From: Oscillatoria sp. FACHB-1407
GTDB taxonomy: Bacteria > Cyanobacteriota > Cyanobacteriia > Elainellales > Elainellaceae
Direction of reading: 5' to 3'
Assembly: GCF_014697545.1 (NCBI RefSeq)
Contig: NZ_JACJSA010000009.1
Span: 1 to 64,000, forward strand
Length of the DNA stretch: 64,000 bases
Made by a program: the position numbers and the translations under genes. Of this stretch, positions 27,696-35,365 are shown piece after piece. Positions within the stretch are counted from its first letter, which is position 1, and each line of letters begins with the position of its first letter. Below the pieces are notes generated by a model. It did not search any database. It worked only from the letters and a program-made list of their open reading frames with translations, and was not told where the DNA came from.

Positions 27696-27901
27696 TGGGT
27701 TACACAGTGATAATTGAATCTGCTCCTGTAGGTTATGGGGCTTATGTTCCAAACCTACCGGAGTGTGTAGCTGTGGGCGAAACACGGGAAGAAGTGTGGC
27801 AGCTTATTGTAGAAGCAATTCAATTTCATATTGAGGGATTGCAAGAGGAAGGGCTTTCAATCCCTGAACCGACCAGTGTTTTGGAATACGTCGAGATTTG
27901 A
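27695..27901 (+). CDS. hicB: Second, short HicB-family protein
   Basis: 68 residues: MGYTVIIESAPVGYGAYVPNLPECVAVGETREEVWQLIVEAIQFHIEGL... This is the minimal HicB fold without any DNA-binding extension. Its ATG overlaps the hicA stop, so the three reading frames (hicB, hicA, hicB) form one tightly coupled operon. Having two HicB proteins around one HicA is unusual; this one is in the standard place (after hicA), the first is in the reversed place (before hicA). Which one is the cognate antitoxin cannot be told from sequence. With hicA frameshifted, both may be relics or may act against a HicA encoded elsewhere. Confidence 0.8.
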   Translation: MGYTVIIESAPVGYGAYVPNLPECVAVGETREEVWQLIVEAIQFHIEGLQEEGLSIPEPTSVLEYVEI

Positions 27902-27919
27902 GACAGGCGATCGGGTGGG

Positions 27920-27939
27920 AGACGCGATTAATCGCGTCT
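27920..27939. terminator. 20-bp perfect palindrome between convergent hicB and pdxH
   Basis: AGACGCGATTAATCGCGTCT lies in the 58-bp gap between two converging genes and may act as a bidirectional terminator. The same core (ACGCGAT-N2-ATCGCGT) appears inside the kinase gene at 48555-48570, so it is also a dispersed repeat. Confidence 0.55.
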
Positions 27940-27959
27940 GTACCATTTTTGCATAGTGA

Positions 27960-28604
27960 TTATGGCGAGAGCCGAACAATATCCCACTGGCTATCAGCTA
28001 TCTGCTTATACCACAGGCGATCGTGCAATCGGCTCGATCGCCCCTGCCAGAACTCAATGCTATAAGGGTTGACGCGATAACCACCCCAATGGGGCGGACG
28101 AGGAATCTCCCGATTCTGATATTCTTCTTGGAGTTCCTGAAGGCGTTGTTCCAGGACGTGGCGATCGCCAATCACCTGGCTCTGATTCGATGCCCAGGCT
28201 CCAAGCTGGCTCCCAATCGGACGACTGTGGAAGTAGGTGTCTGACTCTTCCGCCGACACTGGCTCTACATCGCCCTGAATGCGAACTTGCCGTTCTAGCT
28301 CTGCCCACCAAAACACTAAGGCAGCTTTAGAATTGTGGGCTAATTCCTGTCCCTTGCGGCTATGGTAATTGGTGTAAAAGACAAAGCCCCGCTGATCGAA
28401 CCCTTTGAGCAAGACCACACGAGCAGAGGGAATGCCATCTGGTGTTGCAGTTGCCAGGGTCATGGCGTTGGGTTCGGGGAGTTCAGCAGCGATCGCCTGT
28501 TCAAACCAGGCTTGAAATTGCTTGAATGGATTGGGATCAGCGTCGCTTTCGTGGAGTCCTCTAAGGGTATAGTCTCGACGCAAATCGGCAATGGATAAAT
28601 TCAT
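27960..28604 (-). CDS. pdxH: Pyridoxamine 5'-phosphate oxidase
   Basis: 214 residues from ATG 28604 (a TTG at 28625 would add seven). PdxH is an FMN enzyme that oxidises pyridoxine- or pyridoxamine-5'-phosphate to pyridoxal-5'-phosphate in the last salvage step of vitamin B6 synthesis. Family motifs are complete: [19 protein letters not shown] at the start, [36 protein letters not shown] and [14 protein letters not shown] for FMN binding, [24 protein letters not shown] and [13 protein letters not shown] near the C-terminus. It is divergent from glk. Confidence 0.96.
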   Translation of the reverse strand: MNLSIADLRRDYTLRGLHESDADPNPFKQFQAWFEQAIAAELPEPNAMTLATATPDGIPSARVVLLKGFDQRGFVFYTNYHSRKGQELAHNSKAALVFWWAELERQVRIQGDVEPVSAEESDTYFHSRPIGSQLGAWASNQSQVIGDRHVLEQRLQELQEEYQNREIPRPPHWGGYRVNPYSIEFWQGRSSRLHDRLWYKQIADSQWDIVRLSP

Positions 28605-28677
28605 AGGCTCTTTGGCAAATTGCAACGTTTGGCTTATCTACTTTTAATTGGAATCTAGCACTATAGCTGGTCTATTT

Positions 28678-28724
28678 GATTTGTGAAAAGGGTGATTTGT
28701 GAAAAGGGCACTTTCACAAATCAC
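28678..28724. promoter_or_regulatory. Direct plus inverted repeat array upstream of glk
   Basis: GATTTGTGAAAAGGG occurs twice in direct orientation with a 16-base period (28678-28692, 28694-28708). The second copy also forms a perfect 13-bp hairpin, GTGATTTGTGAAA / TTTCACAAATCAC, with loop AGGGCAC (28692-28724). The array sits 43 bases before the glk ATG and 74 bases before pdxH, so it could be an operator or leader hairpin for glk. Confidence 0.55.
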
Positions 28725-28766
28725 TTAGGATTGCTATATAGGGAAAGGAATGGAGCAAGACAAGTC

Positions 28767-29813
28767 ATGACACTATTACTGGCAGGCGATATTGGTGGGA
28801 CGAAGACTATTTTGCGGTTGGTTGAAGCCGAGACGATCGATGGCAAGACCAAGCTGAAACCGTTGTACGAGAATCGCTATGCCAGTGCTGAGTTTTTGGA
28901 TTTGGTGCCACTGGTGCGAAAGTTTTTGGTGGCAGCCGAGTTAGATCTAGTGAGCTTTCCCAAGTTAGAGAAGGCGTGTTTTGCGGTGGCGGGTCCCGTC
29001 GTCAACAACACATCGCGGATTACCAACTTGCCCTGGTCGCTGAGTGGTGAGCGACTCCAGGAAGAACTCCTGATTGACCAGGTATCGCTGATCAACGACT
29101 TTGAAGCGGTGGGCTACGGAGTCCTGGGGTTAGAGCCTGCCGACCTGGAGACATTGCAGGTAGGAGAACTTGACCCTGAAGCTCCGATCGCCGTCATTGG
29201 TGCGGGTACGGGGTTGGGACAGGGCTTCTTGATGCGGCAGGGCGACGGCTACCGGATTTATCCCTCAGAGGGGGGTCATGCGGATTTTGCGCCCCGTTCA
29301 GAGTTGGAATTTCAACTGATGCGATACCTCCTGGAAAAGCACAAGATCAGCCGTGTCTCCGTTGAACGGGTAGTATCGGGTCAGGGCATTGTGTCGGTAT
29401 ACCAGTTTTTGCGCGATCGCTACGTAGCCGATGAATCACCGATGGTAGCCGAGTTGATTCGCACCTGGGAGGGTGAGATGGGCATCAGTGAGAAGACGGT
29501 TGATCCGGCAGCGGTGATTGCAAAAGCGGCGGCAGAAGGCGATCGCCTCTCATCTCAGACGATGGAACTGTTTGCGTCTGCCTATGGCGCAGAGGCAGGC
29601 AACCTGGCTCTGAAGCTCTTACCCTATGGTGGGTTGTATCTAGCGGGTGGCATCGCTGCCAAAAATCTGGCACTGATGAAATCGGGGATCTTTTTAGAGG
29701 CATTTACTGCCAAGGGACGGGTCAGCCCATTGATTGAGCGAGTACCTGTGCATGTGATCACGAATCCCAATGTGGGACTCATTGGAGCGGCGATTTGTGC
29801 AGCACGACTGTAG
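28767..29813 (+). CDS. glk: Glucokinase (ROK-independent bacterial Glk type)
   Basis: 348 residues from ATG 28767; GGAG lies about 11 bases upstream. An earlier TTG-type frame start at 28683 runs through the repeat array and is unlikely. Glk phosphorylates glucose with ATP, feeding glycolysis and the oxidative pentose phosphate path. Visible are the phosphate-1 motif LLAGDIGGTKTILRLVE, PVVNNTSRITNLPWSLSG, the catalytic-Asp region LINDFEAVGYG, the adenosine/phosphate-2 motif VIGAGTGLGQGFL, PSEGGHADFAPR and GGLYLAGGIAAKNL. The length and these motifs are those of the E. coli-type glucokinases found in cyanobacteria. It appears complete. STRR repeats follow the gene. Confidence 0.95.
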   Translation: MTLLLAGDIGGTKTILRLVEAETIDGKTKLKPLYENRYASAEFLDLVPLVRKFLVAAELDLVSFPKLEKACFAVAGPVVNNTSRITNLPWSLSGERLQEELLIDQVSLINDFEAVGYGVLGLEPADLETLQVGELDPEAPIAVIGAGTGLGQGFLMRQGDGYRIYPSEGGHADFAPRSELEFQLMRYLLEKHKISRVSVERVVSGQGIVSVYQFLRDRYVADESPMVAELIRTWEGEMGISEKTVDPAAVIAKAAAEGDRLSSQTMELFASAYGAEAGNLALKLLPYGGLYLAGGIAAKNLALMKSGIFLEAFTAKGRVSPLIERVPVHVITNPNVGLIGAAICAARL

Positions 29814-29866
29814 ATGAAAGGGTGATGGGGTGATGGCATAAAACGGTAACACTGTCTTTCTCATCC

Positions 29867-29911
29867 ACTCCCTTACTCCCCTACTCCCTACTCCCTACTC
29901 CCTACTCCCTC
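29867..29911. repeat. Heptameric tandem repeat (CCCTACT)
   Basis: At least four tandem CCCTACT units plus variants, filling the convergent gap between glk and the ACT-domain gene. It is the complementary orientation of the unit at 2261. Confidence 0.85.
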
Positions 29912-29915
29912 ATCC

Positions 29916-30383
29916 TTAAACGGCGATCGCTGAGCCGACGACATCGATCAACACTCGGTTCTGCCGCAGTGTGGCAACGGCTGTTTCTACAGCAGTAGTG
30001 CTTCCGGTAAACAAGACCGTTGTTCCCTCTGGCGTTTGAGAAATCAGTTCGGTTTGTAAGCTGTCGGTATTCAGGCCAAGGTTATCGAGATTGACAACTC
30101 TGGCAATGGCGATCGCTCGTAGTCGGGGGTCAGTGTACAGATACGCCTCAACATGAATTACTTTGGCGAGGCGTTGCAGTGCCCGCAACAATAGATCCTT
30201 TTTGCGCTCAACGGCTCGAAAACTGAGAATCAGGCGAGCATCTTCTGCGGTTGTTGCTGCGATGCCACTACCCAAAATGCCTTCAAGGGACACGCCCCGG
30301 TTTGAGAAAACAGATGCAGTAGCCGTTAGCACACCCGGTTTATCAAGTGCCTGCACCACAAACACCCAGCGTTGCTCAATCAT
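29916..30383 (-). CDS. ACT-domain protein (IlvN-like)
   Basis: 155 residues. The N-terminal ~80 residues (RWVFVVQALDKPGVLTATASVFSNRGVSLEGILGSG) form an ACT domain, the small-molecule-sensing fold used by amino-acid enzymes; the layout with a second half (TDPRLRAIAIARV ... LISQTPEGTTVLFTGSTTAV) recalls the regulatory subunit of acetolactate synthase, but the protein lacks the close IlvN signature. Its start overlaps the end of the upstream dehydrogenase-like gene by eight bases, so they are translated together. It may sense an amino acid or keto acid related to the dehydrogenase. The specific ligand is unknown. Confidence 0.7.
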   Translation of the reverse strand: MIEQRWVFVVQALDKPGVLTATASVFSNRGVSLEGILGSGIAATTAEDARLILSFRAVERKKDLLLRALQRLAKVIHVEAYLYTDPRLRAIAIARVVNLDNLGLNTDSLQTELISQTPEGTTVLFTGSTTAVETAVATLRQNRVLIDVVGSAIAV

Positions 30384-31431
30384 GCTGCCAATCCTCCTTG
30401 AGCCGTCGTTTCAGGCGATCGGCTTGCCGCTTAAGCAACTGTGCCTCTTCTTCCCACAATTGCAGTGGCACGACCTGAGTCCAGCCAAAGGGAGTTACCA
30501 CAATGGGGACTCCGATAGGTGTTTGAATGCCGTAAAACTCGCCTTCCAGTTGCACCTGCCCCGATACAACGATTTCTTTGCCGTCCAACAGGGTTTTGAC
30601 GAGATCAACTGTGACATTAGCCGTGGCAGAAATCGTTTTCGCACCGGATAGGTGAGTCACATAGGGCTTAATCACGACTCGCAGATCGGGTGGTAGGCGA
30701 TCGACGTAGGTATAGGCAGCTTGAACGCTTTCGTTTTGCAGATAATTCAAAACAATCTGTTTTTCACGGTTGACCTCATTGGGAAAATCGTCAATCAACC
30801 GCCCCCGTCGCAGTCGCTTGAGAGTCGTTTGTAACTCCTCTGTATCCATCCCTTGAACCTGGACACTGCTCCACAGTGGCACCAGACTATCCCCATGTTC
30901 CCCCACGACAAAGCCCTGCACCAGTTGGCGACGGATGCCGACATCAGCCGCAATCTCTCGACGAAACCGTAACGAATCTGAGTAAGCTCCGATGCCAATT
31001 ACCTGATGGCGATCGAGGTAGCGACTAAACACCTCAACAGCCAGTTCAACTGGGTTGGTCACCACAATGATGACCTCGTGACCGTGCCCATAGCGGGCGA
31101 TCGCTTTGGCATAGCTCTCAAACAACGGCAGATTGACCTGTGCTAGTTCTGCTCTAGAGGTTACCTTGCCGCCCACGGTTGCCCCTGCTGCCATGACGAT
31201 CACATCCCCCACGACCTCTTCAGGATGCAACGCCACATCCAACTCAGGAGCCATCTCCGCATAGGCGTCTTCTAGATCGCTACACAGACCCACCAAAATC
31301 TGAGCACTGCGCCCCTCGGCACGTCCTACTAGTTGCAGTCTTTCTGAGGGTGAGATGACTCGCGCAACGAGCAACTGAGTCACAATCTCTCGCCCACAAT
31401 CGCCACTGGCTCCAATGATTGAAACATCCAT
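30376..31431 (-). CDS. Lactate/malate dehydrogenase family protein
   Basis: 351 residues from ATG 31431. The start MDVSIIGASGDCGREIVTQLL is the NAD-binding Rossmann motif (GASGxxG). Downstream are VIVMAAG, the substrate-site-like VTNPVELAVEVFSRY, GIGAYSDSLRFRREIA, and the catalytic His in GFVVGEHGDSLVPLWSS, all in LDH/MDH order. The sequence is diverged from standard cyanobacterial malate dehydrogenase, and the Arg-rich substrate loop is not clear, so the actual 2-hydroxyacid is uncertain. The C-terminus is an amphipathic helix (EEEAQLLKRQADRLKRRLKEDW). It overlaps the downstream ACT gene by 8 bp, forming a two-gene operon. Confidence 0.78.
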   Translation of the reverse strand: MDVSIIGASGDCGREIVTQLLVARVISPSERLQLVGRAEGRSAQILVGLCSDLEDAYAEMAPELDVALHPEEVVGDVIVMAAGATVGGKVTSRAELAQVNLPLFESYAKAIARYGHGHEVIIVVTNPVELAVEVFSRYLDRHQVIGIGAYSDSLRFRREIAADVGIRRQLVQGFVVGEHGDSLVPLWSSVQVQGMDTEELQTTLKRLRRGRLIDDFPNEVNREKQIVLNYLQNESVQAAYTYVDRLPPDLRVVIKPYVTHLSGAKTISATANVTVDLVKTLLDGKEIVVSGQVQLEGEFYGIQTPIGVPIVVTPFGWTQVVPLQLWEEEAQLLKRQADRLKRRLKEDWQHD

Positions 31432-31719
31432 AACACGTTGCCCAATCCTACTGTTAACAATATCAGGTGGGGCATAAGGAGAGGTGGAAGATGAATGGAG
31501 ATTTCTGCTGCTGCAATAAAAAACTGCGACTTCTACCAATTGGATATGAGGATGTCTCTAATTCACCCCCGACTGTTGCCTTAGTACAACTCGTCGTAAA
31601 TAGGGGTGGGAGTTCGGGGTGCAGGGGTCTTTGATTTAGCGCACCTTCACCTTTAATTGGTATTAGGAATAGGAATAAACAACGTCATACCAAATTAAAT
31701 TGTGACAAGGCATTTGTCG

Positions 31720-31785
31720 GTAGGGGCGGGTTTTGCAGATGAGTGCTTGGGTTTGCCGTTAGTAAACAGCTAAACCCGCCCCTAC
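31720..31785. repeat. Dispersed inverted repeat E, copy 2
   Basis: GTAGGGGCGGGTTTTGCAGA at one end and TAAACCCGCCCCTAC at the other; the arms pair as GTAGGGGCGGGTTT/AAACCCGCCCCTAC around about 38 bp. It is related to 17860-17928. Confidence 0.7.
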
Positions 31786-31937
31786 GAGCGTACGCATTTG
31801 TACTGGAAACCATTTAAATCGGTATCAGGTTTGTTTTACAGCGAGTTTCAAATGAGTGCCACACAGTAAATGCCTGTGGATTCAGGCGAGCAACGATCGG
31901 TGTGGCATACACAAATGAAAGTTGCGGTAGGAGGTTG

Positions 31938-32080
31938 GCGATGAATTCGCGGCTAGGAGAGCCAGGTTCGCCAACGCGGACTCTGGAAGAGGCAGGTTTT
32001 GATGAACCGACGCAAGTTGATCTTGCTCCCAGAGCTGTGGTTTTAACCGCTAAGATCCTGATTCTGAATTCACGTTAAAC
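31938..32080 (+). repeat. MITE-like repeat A, copy 2 (diverged)
   Basis: Shares GCGATGAATTCGCGGCTA, GCGGACTCTGGAAGAGGCAG, TTTTGATGAACCGACGCAAG and the end GAATTCACGTTAAAC with the other copies. The left terminus is missing or has diverged. Confidence 0.75.
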
Positions 32081-32313
32081 AAGTTCGATAGAAACTTGAC
32101 AACAAAATTACAAATCTATGGGTTGTTCCCCTGCCACATTTGCATGGAACAGTTCACAATAAATAACGGTGATGAGACGCAAGAAAAATTCTTAGTTTTC
32201 GTTATCTGTAGTTTTTTTAGTTGTAAAATTCGCCACATTTTTAGATCAAACCGTGTCGCTCAATGTTGACGATACCGATCGGCGTTTTACAGTTCATCAG
32301 CAGAAGGATAAGG

Positions 32314-33945
32314 ATGCAAGTTTTGGGGCAGTCGGAGAGTTGGTTGCGTCGTAGACCCGACCAAACAGATTGGTTATGGGTTGCCATATTGTCAGTTACG
32401 GCGGCAATCTTGTTTGGCATTGATCTGGGTGGAGTCACCTTGCGCGATTGGGATGAGGGAACGGTTGCCCAGGTGGCACGAGAAATCTGGGAGGGGTCAC
32501 CTGATCTATCTGCCTGGTTGCATCCTACGTTGGGCGATCAACCCTACTTCAACAAACCGCCCCTGATGCACTGGTTGATCGCAACAACCTATTCGATTGG
32601 TGGCGTGAATGAGTGGACGGCTCGTTTGCCGGGGGCAATTTTGACGACCCTTTCAGTGCCATTGCTGTATGGGGTTGGACGGGAGCTATTTCACTACCGT
32701 GCTCCTGCTTTATTTACAACGCTGGTTTATTTGACGACCTTGCCTGTGGTTCGACATGGGCGACTGGCAATGTTAGACGGGGCGGTGTTGTGTTTCATGC
32801 TGCTGATGATGTGGTGTGTGCTGCGATCGCGCCGAGATACCCGCTATGCTCTGGGCATTGGCATTGGGTTAGGGCTAATTTGTCTGACTAAAGGCGTGAT
32901 GATGGGCGTGTTGTTGGGGGCGATCGCCCTGGCATTCTTGATTTGGGATACGCCCCGTCTGCTGACCTCTCCCTATTTGTGGTTGGGGATTGGGTTGGGG
33001 TGCTCTCCTGTCCTGCTGTGGTATTGGGCACAATGGCGGCACTATGGATGGAAGTTTATTGAAACCCACTTCCTCGAACAGTCTGCTGAGCGGGTAGTGA
33101 CATCCGTTGACAATCGCTCTGGTCCTCCCTGGTATTACTTGCTGGAGCTTGTGAAGTATGGGTTTCCCTGGTTGCTGTTTCTACCTCTGGGCATCAAGCA
33201 AGCCTGGGAGCATCGCAACCTGAGTTGGGCAAAATTGGCGATCGTTTGGGCAGGGATCTATTTTGTTGCCATTTCAGTAATGTCAACCAAGCTGCCCTGG
33301 TATGTTTTACCTGTCTATCCTGCTCTGGCGTTGATCTGTGGTCATCAACTCGCCTCCATGTGGGAGCAGGGACGGCATATTGGCGTCAAACAACCCGCAC
33401 TGACTCCCTACTCCGATCACTGGGTGACGGTGTTTAGCCTGTTCATTCTGGTCATGACCGCAGGGGCAGTCTATTTTGCTGGGTTTAGCTCACCTCTAGA
33501 GCCGGATTTGGCTGTGATTTTTGCGTTACTGGCGGTGACATTAACGGTTACAGCGGTGTTAGTGGCAAAACAAGATCCGCAATTTATCTCGGTGCTGATT
33601 TGGGGGACGTATCTAGCATTAGCACTGCTGATGATGTCCAATCATTGGCTTTGGGAGTTGAACGAAGCCTATCCAGTCAAACCCGTTGCTCAGTTGATCC
33701 AATCCCATACATCGCCTCGTCAAGTAGTTTACACCTCGTATGATTATCACCGTCCCTCGCTAGACTTTTACAGCGATCGCCGTGTTATCCCCGCAACGGA
33801 TGAAGCTTTAAAGAACCAGTGGGAACGACGGGTTCAGCCCTACGCATTGGTTAGCCCCGAAAAGCTGCGATCGCTACAGTTAGAGCCGCATGAAGTAGTC
33901 GGCACTAATTCGGGTTGGGTTCTGATTACCCGTCCTAAGGCATAG
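32314..33945 (+). CDS. Polytopic membrane glycosyltransferase, GT39/ArnT type
   Basis: 543 residues from ATG 32314, chosen because AGAAGG lies six bases upstream (the frame opens at 32263). This superfamily uses polyprenyl-phosphate sugars to glycosylate proteins, lipid A or other surface molecules on the outer side of the cytoplasmic membrane. About eleven hydrophobic helices are visible. The first outer loop has the catalytic-type acidic motif GVTLRDWDEGTVAQVAREIW (the Asp/Glu of the GT-C fold), followed by YFNKPPLMHWLIA and WTARLPGAI, hallmark segments of the ArnT/PMT group. A periplasmic soluble C-terminal domain (about 455-540, with YTSYDYHRPSLDFYSDRRV) completes the protein. The acceptor is unknown. 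The gene is isolated by repeat-rich gaps on both sides. Confidence 0.85.
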   Translation: MQVLGQSESWLRRRPDQTDWLWVAILSVTAAILFGIDLGGVTLRDWDEGTVAQVAREIWEGSPDLSAWLHPTLGDQPYFNKPPLMHWLIATTYSIGGVNEWTARLPGAILTTLSVPLLYGVGRELFHYRAPALFTTLVYLTTLPVVRHGRLAMLDGAVLCFMLLMMWCVLRSRRDTRYALGIGIGLGLICLTKGVMMGVLLGAIALAFLIWDTPRLLTSPYLWLGIGLGCSPVLLWYWAQWRHYGWKFIETHFLEQSAERVVTSVDNRSGPPWYYLLELVKYGFPWLLFLPLGIKQAWEHRNLSWAKLAIVWAGIYFVAISVMSTKLPWYVLPVYPALALICGHQLASMWEQGRHIGVKQPALTPYSDHWVTVFSLFILVMTAGAVYFAGFSSPLEPDLAVIFALLAVTLTVTAVLVAKQDPQFISVLIWGTYLALALLMMSNHWLWELNEAYPVKPVAQLIQSHTSPRQVVYTSYDYHRPSLDFYSDRRVIPATDEALKNQWERRVQPYALVSPEKLRSLQLEPHEVVGTNSGWVLITRPKA

Positions 33946-34595
33946 GTCAGATACCAGCCTAATTCGATACACTTGTTTACACGAAATACGCGATTTCACT
34001 CTCCAAACGCCAACACACCAAATCGATTGGGTGCGTCTACCATTTCATGTGCACACCAATTGATAGGGATGGGTAGGAATGAGAGACAGGATTTGAGTCC
34101 AAAATCTGTCTTTCTTGAGAGCTAATTTTGAGTGTAGATTGTTGTATTTCCAGTCACTTGCGCGATCGCATCTGACAAAGTTGCAACTCAAATGGAACTA
34201 TTCTGCATTAAGCTCGTCACGAAGGTTAATGTTCCCAACTATCAGTGGCTCATGGAGTCGGTGAATCCAAACTATCAGGGTAATTCGGTTAATGATGAGT
34301 GCATCTCCCTGTTCGATTTCTGATTCACACTCCTTTAGCTGTTAGGACTTTTTGAAATCCATCGCTGCTGATTTAAACATTGGAAATTGTTCTCCAAAAG
34401 TTCATACTGCCTATCCGGATTTCAAGTGATGTAGCAATGTATAGCCCTACGCATATGCATTAGGACATAAGGGGGTGTGGGGGCGTAGCCCCCAGCCAGG
34501 GGTTCCACCCCTGCACCCCGTCCTAACCTTAGTGAGTACTGCTATAAATCAACATTGCGATCGCCTCCTGACAGCTCATTTGGTAGCTTTGAGGA
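33946..34595. other. Intergenic region upstream of the PpiC gene
   Basis: 650 bp. No gene is recognised. It holds repeat F copy 1 (34469-34546). The stretch 33960-34440 is unremarkable, with no hairpin terminator visible after the GT39 gene. Confidence 0.5.
34469..34546. repeat. Dispersed hairpin repeat F, copy 1
   Basis: About 78 bp with GGGGGCGTAGCCCCC and CAGGGGTTCCACCCCTG hairpins, ending CCGTCCTAACCTTAGTGAGT. Nearly identical to 53141-53218. Confidence 0.85.
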
Positions 34596-35348
34596 TTGAT
34601 TTTGCAACAGACTAACATTAGTGATCAATTGGGTAGCTCCCGAAAGATCATCAAACTTTTAGCAGAACACCGTCTGCTACCATCGCTTGTGCGAGAACTC
34701 GTCATAGATGAGGCGATCGCCCCCTTTACCTGTGATGAACTTGAGATGCATACTCGTGTGCAAATGTTGTTATCTCAAGAACAAGTACTCACAGACGATC
34801 AGCAACAAGCCTGGATTGCAGCACAGGGTTTTCGTGATCAATCACACTTTTTGCAGTGGGTCGAACGTCAAATCAAGCTTGACAAATTCAAGCTTAAAAC
34901 GTGGGGATTACGGTTAAGAACCTATTTTCTCCAGCGCAAAGATGCTCTCGATCAAGTGATCTACAGCTTTATTCGGGTCAGAGACGAAGGGTTAGCTTTG
35001 GAGCTTTATTGCCGACTCGCAGAAGGTGAGGAATCCCTTCAAGATCTGGCAAAAGAGTATTCTGAAGGCTTTGAACGCAGCACAGGCGGCATGATCGGTC
35101 CCTGTCCATTAACGAAGCCCCATCCTGATGTCAGACGAAAATTGATCTCATCTGCACCCGGTGAAATCTGTTATCCCATGCATGTTGGTGAATGGTGGGT
35201 GATCTTGCGGCTAGAACAGTTGCTCCCTTCTCAGTTGGATGCAACAACAAGACAACACCTGCTGAACGAATTATTTGAAAACTGGATGCAACAGCAAGTC
35301 GATACCTACATCGTCAATCTTGCATCCAAACGCATGATATTGATCTAA
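34596..35348 (+). CDS. PpiC-type (parvulin) peptidyl-prolyl isomerase, secretion-chaperone type
   Basis: About 250 residues; TTG 34596 or, better placed for a GAGG site, TTG 34602. There is no signal peptide. The N-terminal half is helical (SurA/PrsA-like: LLPSLVRELVIDEAI, LDKFKLKTWGLRLRTYFLQRKDALDQVIYSFIRV) and the C-terminal half (about 125-215) is a parvulin domain with the features EESLQDLAKEYSEGFERSTGGMIGP and GEICYPMHVGEWWVILRLE. Cyanobacterial proteins of this shape are commonly encoded beside type I secretion (HlyD/ABC) genes and are thought to keep a substrate export-ready. Here the gene ends 17 bp before the WD40-PA14 protein gene with a strong Shine-Dalgarno, so the pair forms an operon. 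No transporter gene is nearby. Confidence 0.78.
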   Translation: MILQQTNISDQLGSSRKIIKLLAEHRLLPSLVRELVIDEAIAPFTCDELEMHTRVQMLLSQEQVLTDDQQQAWIAAQGFRDQSHFLQWVERQIKLDKFKLKTWGLRLRTYFLQRKDALDQVIYSFIRVRDEGLALELYCRLAEGEESLQDLAKEYSEGFERSTGGMIGPCPLTKPHPDVRRKLISSAPGEICYPMHVGEWWVILRLEQLLPSQLDATTRQHLLNELFENWMQQQVDTYIVNLASKRMILI

Positions 35349-35365
35349 TCCTAGGAGGCAAACGA

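Larger units (their letters stand above)
31432..32313. other. Repeat-rich intergenic region between divergent dehydrogenase-like and GT39 genes
   Basis: About 880 bp with no credible gene. It contains repeat E copy 2 (31720-31785) and repeat A copy 2 (31938-32080). The last ~230 bp are A+T-rich and should carry the glycosyltransferase promoter. Confidence 0.6.
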
